A DNA stretch of 41,407 nt, taken from contig JANXAU010000007.1 in the NCBI GenBank assembly GCA_025061735.1, positions 1-41,407 on the forward strand. Reading direction: 5' to 3'. A program made the position numbers and the translations under genes. Positions 6,234 through 13,475 of this stretch are shown here, in pieces (positions within the stretch are counted from its first letter, which is position 1; every line of letters begins with the position of its first letter). The DNA comes from Candidatus Bipolaricaulota bacterium. GTDB lineage: Bacteria > Bipolaricaulota > Bipolaricaulia > RBG-16-55-9 > DRXL01. Under the pieces are notes generated by a model. It was not told the DNA's origin and made no database searches. It worked only from the letters and a program-made list of their open reading frames with translations.

Positions 6234-9200
6234 ATGGTGCGCCTGGTGGTTGGCTGGGTCTTGGGGGTGAGCCTGTGGGGAGCGACGGCCCTGGCTCAAA
6301 TCGCGCTGACGGCTCCTCCGGCCCCTCCTCCCGTCGGCCCCTCCCAAGCGATCACCCTCGTCTTCGATCTGAAGAACAACTCCCAAACGAGAGAGATCTT
6401 TGACTTCTCTCTAGAGCTTCCCGAAGGCGTCGAATCGCTCTCGCCTCCAGACCCGCTAGAGCTAGCCCCCGGCGAGAGCGAAAAAGTCTTTGTCAGCGTG
6501 GTGATCACCGCGCGCGCCCGCGCCGGAGCGCAGACCGTTACGCTCCGCGCGCGTGGACGCACCAATCCCGCCCTCACGGCGCACGCGAGCGTGACGATCA
6601 CCGTCAAAGAGACTCCCGGCTTGCAAGTCCTCGCCCCGCCAGAGACGAGCGTCGAGCCGGGCAGCGCCCTCTTAGTGCGATTCACCGTGCGCAACACGGG
6701 GAACGCTCCCGATCGCATTGAACTCTCTGTCTCTGCGCGCGCGGGATTCTCTGTGCGGCTCTCGATCTTCCGGCGGCTCGATCTGGGGCCAGGGGAGGCG
6801 CGCGAAGTCCCCGTAGAGGTCGTCATCCCCAAAGAAGCCCCTCCCGGGCGCGAGCGCATCTTATTAAAAGCCGTCTCGCAGCGCTTTGAGAACCTCTCGG
6901 CCGAAGCCACAGCGATTCTCTCTATCTTGCCGCCGCTGCCCCAGCACGTGAGCGGCTCGCTCTTTTTGACCGTTCCGGCGCGCGTGGAGTTCCGCGCGGA
7001 AGGCCAGACGGGCGCGCCCGTCAACGCCTTTGCCCAGATTCAGAGCCTCGGCGGAGTCCTCCTCCCCGATACCCCCGCCTTCCATCTAGACGTGGGCGGC
7101 TCGCTGACCCTCTCCAACAGCTCTGGAGCGACGATCACCGTCACGGTCTCCGACGGCCGCCCGCCCGTGACGATCCTCAACGGCACCAGCGCGTCACTGC
7201 CCTTCTCTTCCTCGGGGATCTATCTCGTCACGGTGAGCGGCGGGGGATTGATCTCTACAACGATGATCGTCACCGTGCACGATCTGATCTTCCGGCAGCG
7301 GCTTTACGGGGCGGGGCCGATAGACCGAGAGGGCGAACTCTCCTTCTTGCTCGATCTGCAGAATCTCTTTGGGCTCAACGCGATCTTCTTCGGGTTGAAG
7401 ACCAAGCCGTGGGAGTGGGCGCTGGGGGATCTGCGCCGGCCGTTTGGGGAGCTGGCCTCTTTAACGGGTCGCGGCGGCGGGCTGCTCTGGAGGCCGGGTC
7501 TCTTCGAGACAAAGATAGTGCTGGGGGCCGTCGCCAGCTTGAGACGGCTGACCGAAGCTGAGCTTCTCCTCCCTGACGATCTGGGAGCACTTCCCTCTTC
7601 GTTGGCGGTTCGGCTTGGCCAACCGGTGCGCTTCCGCAACGTTGGGCTGCTGCCCAAGAGCGTGACGATTCCCGGCGCGAGCACGCAGATCCTGCCCCCG
7701 GGAGGGTCTTTGGTGCACATCTTCAGCAGCGTGGGACCGGTGCTCGTTGGCATTGACACCGCCACGGTGACTTTTATTGTCTTAGTAGGGTCTTTCTGTG
7801 AAGCTCCCTTTCTCTTCTGCGCGGCGCTGGCGGGGGAGACGACGCCGATCGCGGGCTTGAGGTGGGGCACGACGGGGCTGTTGGGAGTCACGGGCGGCTT
7901 CAGCCCTTCTTGGACAGCGACAACGCTGAGTCGGCTCGCTTGGGAGACCCCCGAGGGCAGCGCGACGACCGTTGAAGGCGGGCTGAGCTTTCTCAACGGC
8001 GCTTTTTCAGACTCTGCACTGCACGTGGGATCGGAAGTGCGCTTAGGGGATCTTACGATTCTTGCGCAGGTGCTGCGCGCCGGCCCGGACTTCGTCGGCG
8101 ACCGCCGCGACGAGCAGAGCTTGCGGGTCTTTCAGACGTTCAGCGGCGCGTTCTTCTCGTTCAGCAGCGGCATAGAGCGCTGGCGCAACAACGTCGACAA
8201 CAATCCCCTGCAACAGACGCTCTTCGATCAGAACCTCCGCGCGACTTTGCTCTTAAAGCTCTCGGAAGCTTGGCCCCAGTTGCGGCTCTCGGCGTCTTAT
8301 CGGCGGCGGGAGTCCAGCGGCCCTGGGCCTCTGATCCATCTCTCGGAGTTGGTCTTGTCGCTGCGCCTCACCCAACCCCTCGGACGCCACAGCGCCCTCT
8401 CGTTCTTCACAGATCAAGCCTTGAACAACAATTTTGCGCTGGGAATCAACACGGGCTTTAGCACCGTGGGCTTAGACTTCTCGATCTATTTTAACGAACT
8501 GAAGGCCTCTCTCAGACTGGAACGGCGCACGCAGGTTGACCTAGATACGGCCATCGTCTTGAGCCAGAGCATCTTAGCTGCTGCCGGGCTAGAGTGGCGT
8601 TCGGCTCCCTTCGCGTTGCGCTTCGGGTGGCTCAGTTCACCCGATCGCTTAGACCTGAGCGTTGGCTTAGAAGCCACGCTGGGGATCGTCTTGCTCTCGT
8701 TCTTCGCGCGCACGAGCCTGCTCAGCCCCAGCGGCCTGGAGTTCGACTTCGCCCTAGGCGTGACATTTAATTTCATCGCTCCGATTCCGTTTATTGTCAC
8801 AAATGGACGCGTCGAAGGATTTCTCTTCGTAGATGCCAACGGCAACGGACAACGCGACCCGAACGAGACCGGCATCAAGAATATTATTCTGAGTCTGAAC
8901 AACGAGAAAGCCCGCACCGACGAGACGGGCTTCTATCGCTTCCCTCCGATGCCGCCGGGGAGCTATAGGCTCACGATAGAGAAGCTGCCCTTGGGGGTAG
9001 CAACGGCCCTGCCGTTGCCCCTCGAGATCGTGCTGCGCGCAGGCCAGACGCTCCAGATCGAAATCCCCCTGGTCAGGGTCTCCGTCATCGAAGGGATCGT
9101 CTTTCATGACCTCAACCGCAATAGCAGACTCGACTCCGAGGAGCGGGGCCTGGCGCGCGTCCGAGTCTTCTTAACAGATAGTGCTGGTCAGACGAAAGAT

Positions 9201-9659
9201 CAGTTCACGGACTCCGAGGGGCGCTTCGCCTTCAGCGAGCTGCCCCCCGGCGATTATCTGCTCGCGCTCGATGGACGTACCCTCCCGGAGAACTTCGCCC
9301 TCACGACGCCCGCAGAAGTCCAAGTCACGCTCCGCACCCAAGAGCGCGTGACGGTCGCCTTCGGAGCGGCAGAGAGACCCCGAGCCGTGAAGTTCCCGCC
9401 CGTAGCAGAGTTTATGTTCACGCCCACCAGCCCCAAAGCCGGCGAGAGAGTTCGTTTCGACGCTTCGGAGTCGTTCGATCCCGATGGCCAGATCGTCAAG
9501 TACGAGTGGGACTTCGAGAGCGACGGGAAGATAGACGCGCAGGGCGTGCAGGCCGAGCACGTCTTCTCCCAAGCGGGAGATTATACGGTGACGCTCACCG
9601 TGACCGACAACGACGGGGAGCAGAGCACCGCCCGCAAGAGAGTCACGGTCGGCCCCTGA
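6234..9659 (+). CDS. Large exported surface protein: Ig-like repeats, beta-barrel-like core, SdrD-B-like and PKD domains
   Basis: 1,141 residues from the ATG at 6234. A signal peptide (MVRLVVGWVLGVSLWGATAL) ends in ALAQ. Two NEW3/CARDB-like Ig domains follow (to about residue 225), each with the phrase LAPGESEKVFV or LGPGEAREVPV. A cupredoxin-like module appears in the middle (VRFRNVGLLPKSVTIPG...LPPGGSLVHIFSS). Residues ~540-855 alternate polar and hydrophobic residues in strand-length runs, as in an outer-membrane beta-barrel. Two SdrD-B-like prealbumin-fold repeats follow (DANGNGQRDPNETGI; DLNRNSRLDSEERGL), then a C-terminal PKD domain (VKYEWDFESDGKID). It overlaps the convergent pgsA by 17 bases. 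Outer-membrane anchoring is inferred from strand pattern only. Confidence 0.75.
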   Translation: MVRLVVGWVLGVSLWGATALAQIALTAPPAPPPVGPSQAITLVFDLKNNSQTREIFDFSLELPEGVESLSPPDPLELAPGESEKVFVSVVITARARAGAQTVTLRARGRTNPALTAHASVTITVKETPGLQVLAPPETSVEPGSALLVRFTVRNTGNAPDRIELSVSARAGFSVRLSIFRRLDLGPGEAREVPVEVVIPKEAPPGRERILLKAVSQRFENLSAEATAILSILPPLPQHVSGSLFLTVPARVEFRAEGQTGAPVNAFAQIQSLGGVLLPDTPAFHLDVGGSLTLSNSSGATITVTVSDGRPPVTILNGTSASLPFSSSGIYLVTVSGGGLISTTMIVTVHDLIFRQRLYGAGPIDREGELSFLLDLQNLFGLNAIFFGLKTKPWEWALGDLRRPFGELASLTGRGGGLLWRPGLFETKIVLGAVASLRRLTEAELLLPDDLGALPSSLAVRLGQPVRFRNVGLLPKSVTIPGASTQILPPGGSLVHIFSSVGPVLVGIDTATVTFIVLVGSFCEAPFLFCAALAGETTPIAGLRWGTTGLLGVTGGFSPSWTATTLSRLAWETPEGSATTVEGGLSFLNGAFSDSALHVGSEVRLGDLTILAQVLRAGPDFVGDRRDEQSLRVFQTFSGAFFSFSSGIERWRNNVDNNPLQQTLFDQNLRATLLLKLSEAWPQLRLSASYRRRESSGPGPLIHLSELVLSLRLTQPLGRHSALSFFTDQALNNNFALGINTGFSTVGLDFSIYFNELKASLRLERRTQVDLDTAIVLSQSILAAAGLEWRSAPFALRFGWLSSPDRLDLSVGLEATLGIVLLSFFARTSLLSPSGLEFDFALGVTFNFIAPIPFIVTNGRVEGFLFVDANGNGQRDPNETGIKNIILSLNNEKARTDETGFYRFPPMPPGSYRLTIEKLPLGVATALPLPLEIVLRAGQTLQIEIPLVRVSVIEGIVFHDLNRNSRLDSEERGLARVRVFLTDSAGQTKDQFTDSEGRFAFSELPPGDYLLALDGRTLPENFALTTPAEVQVTLRTQERVTVAFGAAERPRAVKFPPVAEFMFTPTSPKAGERVRFDASESFDPDGQIVKYEWDFESDGKIDAQGVQAEHVFSQAGDYTVTLTVTDNDGEQSTARKRVTVGP

Positions 9660-10170
9660 AGTAGCGATAGAAATACTCCGCCCCCGAGACGACCGAGAGC
9701 ACTACGGTCAGCCACAGCAGCGCTGTCACCCAGAGCACCGAGCCGCCTTGGCCGAGGACGCGCTCGCCCAAGAGCGCCAAGACCAACGCCATCTGCGAGA
9801 TCGTCTTGAGCTTGCCCCCCAGCCCTGCGGCTATCACCCTTCCGCGCGCCCCCGCTGCGATCCGCAGCCCCGATACCAAAAACTCCCGCGCCAGCAAGAC
9901 CATCACCGGCACCGACGAGATCCGTCCAAACTCCACAAAGACCAACAAGACCGCCAGCACCAAGAGCTTGTCAGCAATGGGATCGGCGATCTTGCCCAGA
10001 TCGGTCTCGTCCGCTCGACGCCGGGCGATGTACCCGTCTACGAGATCCGAAAGCGCAGCGATCAGGAAAAGAACGAGCGCCGGCCATGCGCCTTGGGGCG
10101 CGAAGAGAAAGAAAACAATAAACGGGATGAGCAAGACCCGCAGAAGCGTCAACGCATTGGGCAGATTCAC
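9643..10170 (-). CDS. pgsA: CDP-diacylglycerol--glycerol-3-phosphate 3-phosphatidyltransferase
   Basis: A 175-residue integral membrane enzyme that makes phosphatidylglycerol phosphate. The CDP-alcohol phosphatidyltransferase signature is complete: DLVDGYIARRRADETDLGKI then ADPIADK, with all aspartates of the catalytic metal site. Several hydrophobic helices (VLLIPFIVFFLF; MALVLALLG; VTALLWLTVVLSVV) fit the six-helix fold. The start is GTG, four bases after the stop of the alpha/beta hydrolase, so translation is probably coupled. It is the last gene of the leftward infC-rpmI-rplT run. A second family member lies at 22.7 kb; this one has the more PgsA-like sequence. Confidence 0.9.
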   Translation of the reverse strand: MNLPNALTLLRVLLIPFIVFFLFAPQGAWPALVLFLIAALSDLVDGYIARRRADETDLGKIADPIADKLLVLAVLLVFVEFGRISSVPVMVLLAREFLVSGLRIAAGARGRVIAAGLGGKLKTISQMALVLALLGERVLGQGGSVLWVTALLWLTVVLSVVSGAEYFYRYFRGRP

Positions 10171-10174
10171 GCGC

Positions 10175-10945
10175 TCATTCTAGAGAGCTTCTCAGCTCGA
10201 TGCAAAAGGCGCGCAGCGCCTCGGCGAGCGCCTGGGGCTGTTCGAGCATCGGCATATGCCCGGCGCGCTCGATGAGAACCAGCCGCGCGTGTGGGATATT
10301 TTTCTGCAAGAACTCCGAATACTTGGGCGGGGTGAGCTGGTCGTCGCGGCCACAGAGAACCAGCGTGGGAAGCCGAATCTCGTGCAGACGCCCTAAGACG
10401 TCAAACTCGTTGCAGCTAGAGAAATCGCGCAGGAGCGTCTCGGCACCGTTGCGCTCCATTTGGGTTTTAGAGCGCTGGCGCAGCTCCTCCGGCGCTTGGG
10501 GAGCAAACGCCCACGTCGCTATCAGATCGAGCGCGCCCGCGAAATCATTTCGACAGCGGTCTAAGAGGTGGGGATGGACTTTGAGCTTCGCCCCGGTGCC
10601 TACTAACGCCAAGGCTTTGAGATTCGTCGGGGGAGCGAGCGCCAGCGTCAGGGCGACAGCCCCGCCCATCGAGTGGCCGACCAAGACGATGGGAAGCCCA
10701 AGGGCCTCGCAGAGGGCGCGGACGTCTTCGACGTAGCTGGGGATGCCCACGTCGGCGCGGCGCGGGCTGCGCCCGTGTCCGTTCAGATCAATCGCCGCTA
10801 CCGTAAACTCCCCCGAGAGCGTTTTGAGCTGATCTCCCCAGAGGGTGTGATCGGCCCCCGCGCCGTGCACAAAGACGAGCGCGGGGACGCCCTCGCCGGC
10901 CCGCGCGTAATAGATCGTGCTCCCCTGGACGTTAAGCGTGGGCAT
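10175..10945 (-). CDS. Alpha/beta hydrolase
   Basis: A 256-residue alpha/beta-hydrolase fold protein. The oxyanion-hole region FVHGAGADHTLWGDQ, nucleophile elbow GHSMGG (Ser ~95), acid LCGRDDQLTPP and catalytic histidine ERAGHMPMLEQP are all present, so the Ser-Asp-His triad is intact. Esterase, lactonase and MhpC/BioH-like activities are all possible; no substrate is assigned. The ATG lies three bases after the rplT stop and the 3' end is four bases before pgsA, so it appears embedded in the ribosomal-protein operon, an unusual neighbour for rplT. Confidence 0.88.
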   Translation of the reverse strand: MPTLNVQGSTIYYARAGEGVPALVFVHGAGADHTLWGDQLKTLSGEFTVAAIDLNGHGRSPRRADVGIPSYVEDVRALCEALGLPIVLVGHSMGGAVALTLALAPPTNLKALALVGTGAKLKVHPHLLDRCRNDFAGALDLIATWAFAPQAPEELRQRSKTQMERNGAETLLRDFSSCNEFDVLGRLHEIRLPTLVLCGRDDQLTPPKYSEFLQKNIPHARLVLIERAGHMPMLEQPQALAEALRAFCIELRSSLE

Positions 10946-10948
10946 CTC

Positions 10949-11299
10949 TTACAAATGCGCCTTCGCTCGCTCGACCAGCGCGGCAAACGCTTGCGGGTCG
11001 TGCAGGGCGATCTCGGCCAGCATCTTGCGATTGAGGGCGATTCCGGCCTTGCTCAGCCCACAGATGAACCGAGAATAGGGCAGCCCGTGAGCGCGCGCCG
11101 CCGCGTTGATCCGGATATTCCATAAACGGCGAAACTCACGCTTGCGCAGCTTGCGGCTGTAGTACGCGTTGCGCAGGGCGTGCATGACGCGCTGCTTGGC
11201 AATGCGAAAGCAAGTACGGCGCTTGCCTTTAAAGCCCTGGGCCATCTCTAAGATCTTCTTGCGACGCTGCAATCGCTTGTTGCCACCCTTGACTCTCAT
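10949..11299 (-). CDS. rplT: Large ribosomal subunit protein bL20
   Basis: A 116-residue basic protein, full length for bL20. It has the typical N-terminal extension ([20 protein letters not shown], then QGFKGKRR) and the globular domain ending in [19 protein letters not shown]. It binds 23S rRNA early in 50S assembly. It follows rpmI in the standard infC-rpmI-rplT order. AAGGGAG precedes the ATG. In other bacteria bL20 represses this operon through the mRNA leader; whether that holds here cannot be seen. Confidence 0.97.
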   Translation of the reverse strand: MRVKGGNKRLQRRKKILEMAQGFKGKRRTCFRIAKQRVMHALRNAYYSRKLRKREFRRLWNIRINAAARAHGLPYSRFICGLSKAGIALNRKMLAEIALHDPQAFAALVERAKAHL

Positions 11300-11347
11300 A
11301 CGACTCCCTTTCTTCCCCCTTCCACCGTCATGTTGAGCGAGAGGGAG

Positions 11348-11536
11348 CTATAACAGCTCGATGTATTTCTTCGCTAGGGTCGCTGGGACTTGCAGGCCAC
11401 GACGCGCCTGGCGCTTGCGGCTGGCGCTGCGCTTCACCAATTTATGATGATACCCAGACTTGGCGCCGAGCACCTTCTTATGGCGCGTCACCTTGAAGCG
11501 CTTGGCGATGCCCTTGTGCGTCTTCTTCTTGGTCAT
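11348..11536 (-). CDS. rpmI: Large ribosomal subunit protein bL35
   Basis: A 62-residue, very basic protein matching bL35 (KTHKGIAKRFKVT; SGYHHKLVKRSASRKRQARR). A clear AAAGGAGAG lies before the ATG. The start lies inside the 3' end of the upstream infC frame: the two reading frames overlap by 59 bases, far more than the usual arrangement. Confidence 0.96.
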   Translation of the reverse strand: MTKKKTHKGIAKRFKVTRHKKVLGAKSGYHHKLVKRSASRKRQARRGLQVPATLAKKYIELL

Positions 11537-12083
11537 GTGCCTCTCTCCTTTCGGATCGCGGAGCCGCGGACGCTGCTCCCTTGCCGGGCACCAGCAGCAT
11601 CTGGAGGGCCTTGCCCCGCTCCTTGGGAACCTGCTCGACCCGCCCGATGTCCGCGACGGCTTGGACGATCTTGTCGAGCAGCTCGTGCCCGCGATCCATG
11701 TGCAGGATCTCGCGTCCGCGGAAGATCACCGTGACGCGTACTTTGTCGTCGTGCTCTAAGAATCGGCGAATGTGCCGGATCTTTGTCTCCAGATCGTGCT
11801 TCTCGATCTGGGTCGTCAGGCGGATCTCCTTGAGCTTGCTGGTGTGTTGGCGCTTCTTCTCGCGCTTCTCTTGGCGATATTTGAACTTGCCAAAGTCGAT
11901 CAGGCGACAGACGACCGGTTGCGCTTGGGGCGCCACCTCGACCAGATCTAGGTTGCGCTTGCGGGCCTCCTCGAGCGCTTGCGCGAGCGGCATCACGCCC
12001 AACTGCTGACCATTCTCGTCGATGACGCGGACCTCGCGAGCACGGATCTGCTGGTTCTTGCGAAAATATCGTCCTGCGGCGAT
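11478..12083 (-). CDS. infC: Translation initiation factor IF-3, apparent AUC start codon
   Basis: IF-3 checks start-codon pairing on the 30S subunit. The ORF track starts it at a TTG (12002), inside the conserved IF-3 N-domain. Reading upstream in frame gives the family sequence NQQIRAREVRVIDENGQQLG. No ATG, GTG or TTG occurs between that and the in-frame TGA. ATC at 12083 is preceded at six bases by a perfect AAGGAGG, giving a 201-residue protein. Rare AUU/AUC starts in infC are known (AUU in E. coli, used in autoregulation). The N- and C-domains (LVEVAPQAQPVVCRLIDFGK; RVTVIFRGREILHMDRG) are complete. After MLLVPGKG an extra ~35-residue tail runs into rpmI in another frame. Confidence 0.9.
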   Translation of the reverse strand: MAAGRYFRKNQQIRAREVRVIDENGQQLGVMPLAQALEEARKRNLDLVEVAPQAQPVVCRLIDFGKFKYRQEKREKKRQHTSKLKEIRLTTQIEKHDLETKIRHIRRFLEHDDKVRVTVIFRGREILHMDRGHELLDKIVQAVADIGRVEQVPKERGKALQMLLVPGKGAASAAPRSERREAHDQEEDAQGHRQALQGDAP

Positions 12084-12113
12084 ACTCTTCCTCCTTCAAC
12101 GTAGCGCTGTCGG

Positions 12114-12189
12114 TGGCGCTCCCAAGGGGATTCGAACCCCTGTTTCCGGCTTGAGAGACCAGCGTCCTGGGCCTCTAGACGATGGGAGC
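12114..12189 (-). tRNA. tRNA-Glu (anticodon CUC), CCA encoded
   Basis: Reading leftward, the acceptor arm GCTCCCA pairs with TGGGAGC. The D-arm is GTC/GAC; the anticodon stem CTGGT/GCCGG encloses loop CTCTCAA with anticodon CTC (reads GAG). The T-arm AGGGG-TTCGAAT-CCCCT is perfect. The discriminator G is followed by an encoded CCA. It lies 17 bases upstream of the infC Shine-Dalgarno, so it may share a transcript with infC, in the position where thrS sits in many bacteria. Confidence 0.95.
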
Positions 12190-12200
12190 GGAGCGCCGCT

Positions 12201-12229
12201 AGTTTAGCAACTTCCCCAGCGAGATGCAA
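12201..12229 (-). promoter_or_regulatory. Probable promoter of tRNA-Glu/infC
   Basis: Reading leftward, TTGCAT (12229-12224), 17 bases, TAAACT (12206-12201). The predicted start is a few bases before the tRNA 5' end. The -35 lies seven bases from the rtcA -35 in the opposite direction, so the two promoters are back to back. Confidence 0.5.
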
Positions 12230-12235
12230 GTGGGC

Positions 12236-12264
12236 TTGAGCCACAGGCAGGTAGGAGATAAGAT
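12236..12264 (+). promoter_or_regulatory. Promoter of rtcA, leaderless type
   Basis: TTGAGC (12236-12241), 17 bases, TAAGAT (12259-12264), then ten bases to the ATG at 12275. This placement makes the ORF-track start at 12224 impossible, since it would lie upstream of the promoter. Confidence 0.55.
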
Positions 12265-12274
12265 TACGAGCGTC

Positions 12275-13315
12275 ATGGTTCGAGAAGAGATACTCGTTCT
12301 CGACGGGGCAGTGGGAGGCGGTTCGGTCTTGCGCGTGGGATTGGGATTGGCCATCGCGTTGCAGAGATCCGTTAGAATCGTCCGTATTCGTCATGGACGT
12401 CCCAATCCCGGCTTGCAAGCGCAGCATCTGGCGGGTCTTCGTGCTGCCGCGCAGCTCTGTCAAGCTCGTCTGGAGGGCGCGCAGATCGGCGCGCGCGAGA
12501 TCGCGTTCTATCCCGGCTCAACATACACGGATTCTCTCAAGATTCAGATCGAGACGGCGGGTTCCGTCGCGTTGGCGCTTCAGCCCGTTCAGATCGCGCT
12601 GGCGCGTGCTGGTCGCTCCGTCACGGTCGAGATCGAGGGCGGGGGCACCTATGTTCAATGGGCCTCGCCCCTCGCGGCGCTTGAGCACGTCAATTTCGCT
12701 CTGTTGGGGCGTTGGGGGTTTCCGATGGCTGTGGCGGTCGAGCGCGAGGGCTTCTATCCCAAGGGCGGGGCACGGGTGCGCGCGCGCTTCGGCCCGGCGC
12801 AGATTACCCAAGCGTTCAATTTCCCAGAGCAAGGCCAACTTCGAGAGATTCGCGGGCTTTCGATCGCCTCGCATCACCTACAGAAGAGCAAAGTCGCCGA
12901 GCGTCAGGCGGAAGCTGCTCACAGACTCTTGAGCCGAGAGTTTTCTGGAATCTCTATCGGGATCGAGACGCGCTACGCCGAGACGCTCTCTCCCGGTTCG
13001 GCCGTGGTGCTCTGGGCGGACTGCGAGAAGACCATCTTGGGAGGGGACGCGCTAGGGGAGCGGGGCGTGTCTGCCGAGAGCGTGGGGGAGCGAGCGGCTT
13101 TGTCGTTAGTTTCCGAGCTACGCAGCGGGGCGACGCTCGACTGTCACATGGCCGATCAGATCATCCCCTTCTTGGCGCTCTTTGGGGGAAGGTTCTTCTG
13201 CGCCGAGCTGACGGATCACATTAAGACCAATATTTGGGTCGCGGAGCAGCTCACGGGCAAGCGATTTATAGTCACTGAGCGCGCGGGGATCTGGAAGATT
13301 TGTTGTTCTGGCTAG
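12275..13315 (+). CDS. rtcA: RNA 3'-terminal phosphate cyclase
   Basis: The 346-residue product converts RNA 3'-phosphate ends to 2',3'-cyclic phosphates using ATP. Family features: N-terminal LVLDGAVGGGSVLRVGLGLA, IRHGRPNPGLQAQHL, FYPKGGARV and the C-terminal MADQIIPFLALFGG followed by ELTDHIKTN. The histidine in that last motif corresponds to the catalytic, adenylylated histidine. The N-terminal glycine motif is shorter than the usual GEGGGQ, so activity should be tested rather than assumed. The ATG at 12275 was chosen because the promoter overlaps the longer ORF. No RtcB ligase or RtcR regulator is in the window. Confidence 0.88.
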   Translation: MVREEILVLDGAVGGGSVLRVGLGLAIALQRSVRIVRIRHGRPNPGLQAQHLAGLRAAAQLCQARLEGAQIGAREIAFYPGSTYTDSLKIQIETAGSVALALQPVQIALARAGRSVTVEIEGGGTYVQWASPLAALEHVNFALLGRWGFPMAVAVEREGFYPKGGARVRARFGPAQITQAFNFPEQGQLREIRGLSIASHHLQKSKVAERQAEAAHRLLSREFSGISIGIETRYAETLSPGSAVVLWADCEKTILGGDALGERGVSAESVGERAALSLVSELRSGATLDCHMADQIIPFLALFGGRFFCAELTDHIKTNIWVAEQLTGKRFIVTERAGIWKICCSG

Positions 13316-13316
13316 C

Positions 13317-13345
13317 TTGACCCCGACTCTCTCTTCTGCTATAAT
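13317..13345 (+). promoter_or_regulatory. Strong promoter of carAB
   Basis: TTGACC (13317-13322), 17 bases, perfect TATAAT (13340-13345). Unlike the leaderless promoters nearby, it is followed by a ~124-base leader before carA. Confidence 0.75.
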
Positions 13346-13351
13346 CGCGGC

Positions 13352-13475
13352 CAACGCGTGCGTGAGGTGATCCGGCTTAAGCCGTGCCACAGCGGGTCTG
13401 TAAAGCAAAACTACTCTGGGGCCAGCCGCTGTCGAGGCGGCGTGGCCCGTTTTTTTTGAGTCGAGGACGATAACT
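13352..13475 (+). promoter_or_regulatory. carAB leader RNA, probable transcription attenuator
   Basis: The leader holds a perfect palindrome CGGCTTAAGCCG (13373-13384), an upstream strand GCCAC-AGCGG (13386-13395) and an intrinsic terminator just before carA. ACAGCGG can pair with CCGCTGT in the terminator's 5' side, and GCCAC with GTGGC in its 3' side, so terminator and alternative fold exclude each other. Control by pyrimidine or arginine supply would make sense for carAB. I do not recognise a PyrR box or a known riboswitch class. Confidence 0.65.
13419..13457 (+). terminator. Intrinsic terminator inside the carAB leader
   Basis: GGGCCA-GCCGC and GCGGC-g-TGGCCC form an 11-bp stem with one bulged G and a 7-base loop, followed by a G and eight Ts. 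It lies between the carA promoter and its start codon, so it is an attenuator rather than an operon end. Confidence 0.8.

Noticed and set aside
7304-7996. 230-residue minus-strand ORF inside the surface-protein gene
   Set aside because: Antisense shadow, Ser/Pro-rich, with no start signals.
12224-12274. Extended rtcA N-terminus
   Set aside because: It overlaps the rtcA promoter hexamers and has no family similarity before the ATG at 12275.
13352-13475. Known riboswitch or small RNA (c-di-GMP, cobalamin, PRPP, SRP) in the carA leader
   Set aside because: Individual short matches were found by eye, but none of the conserved core sequences of these classes is complete.
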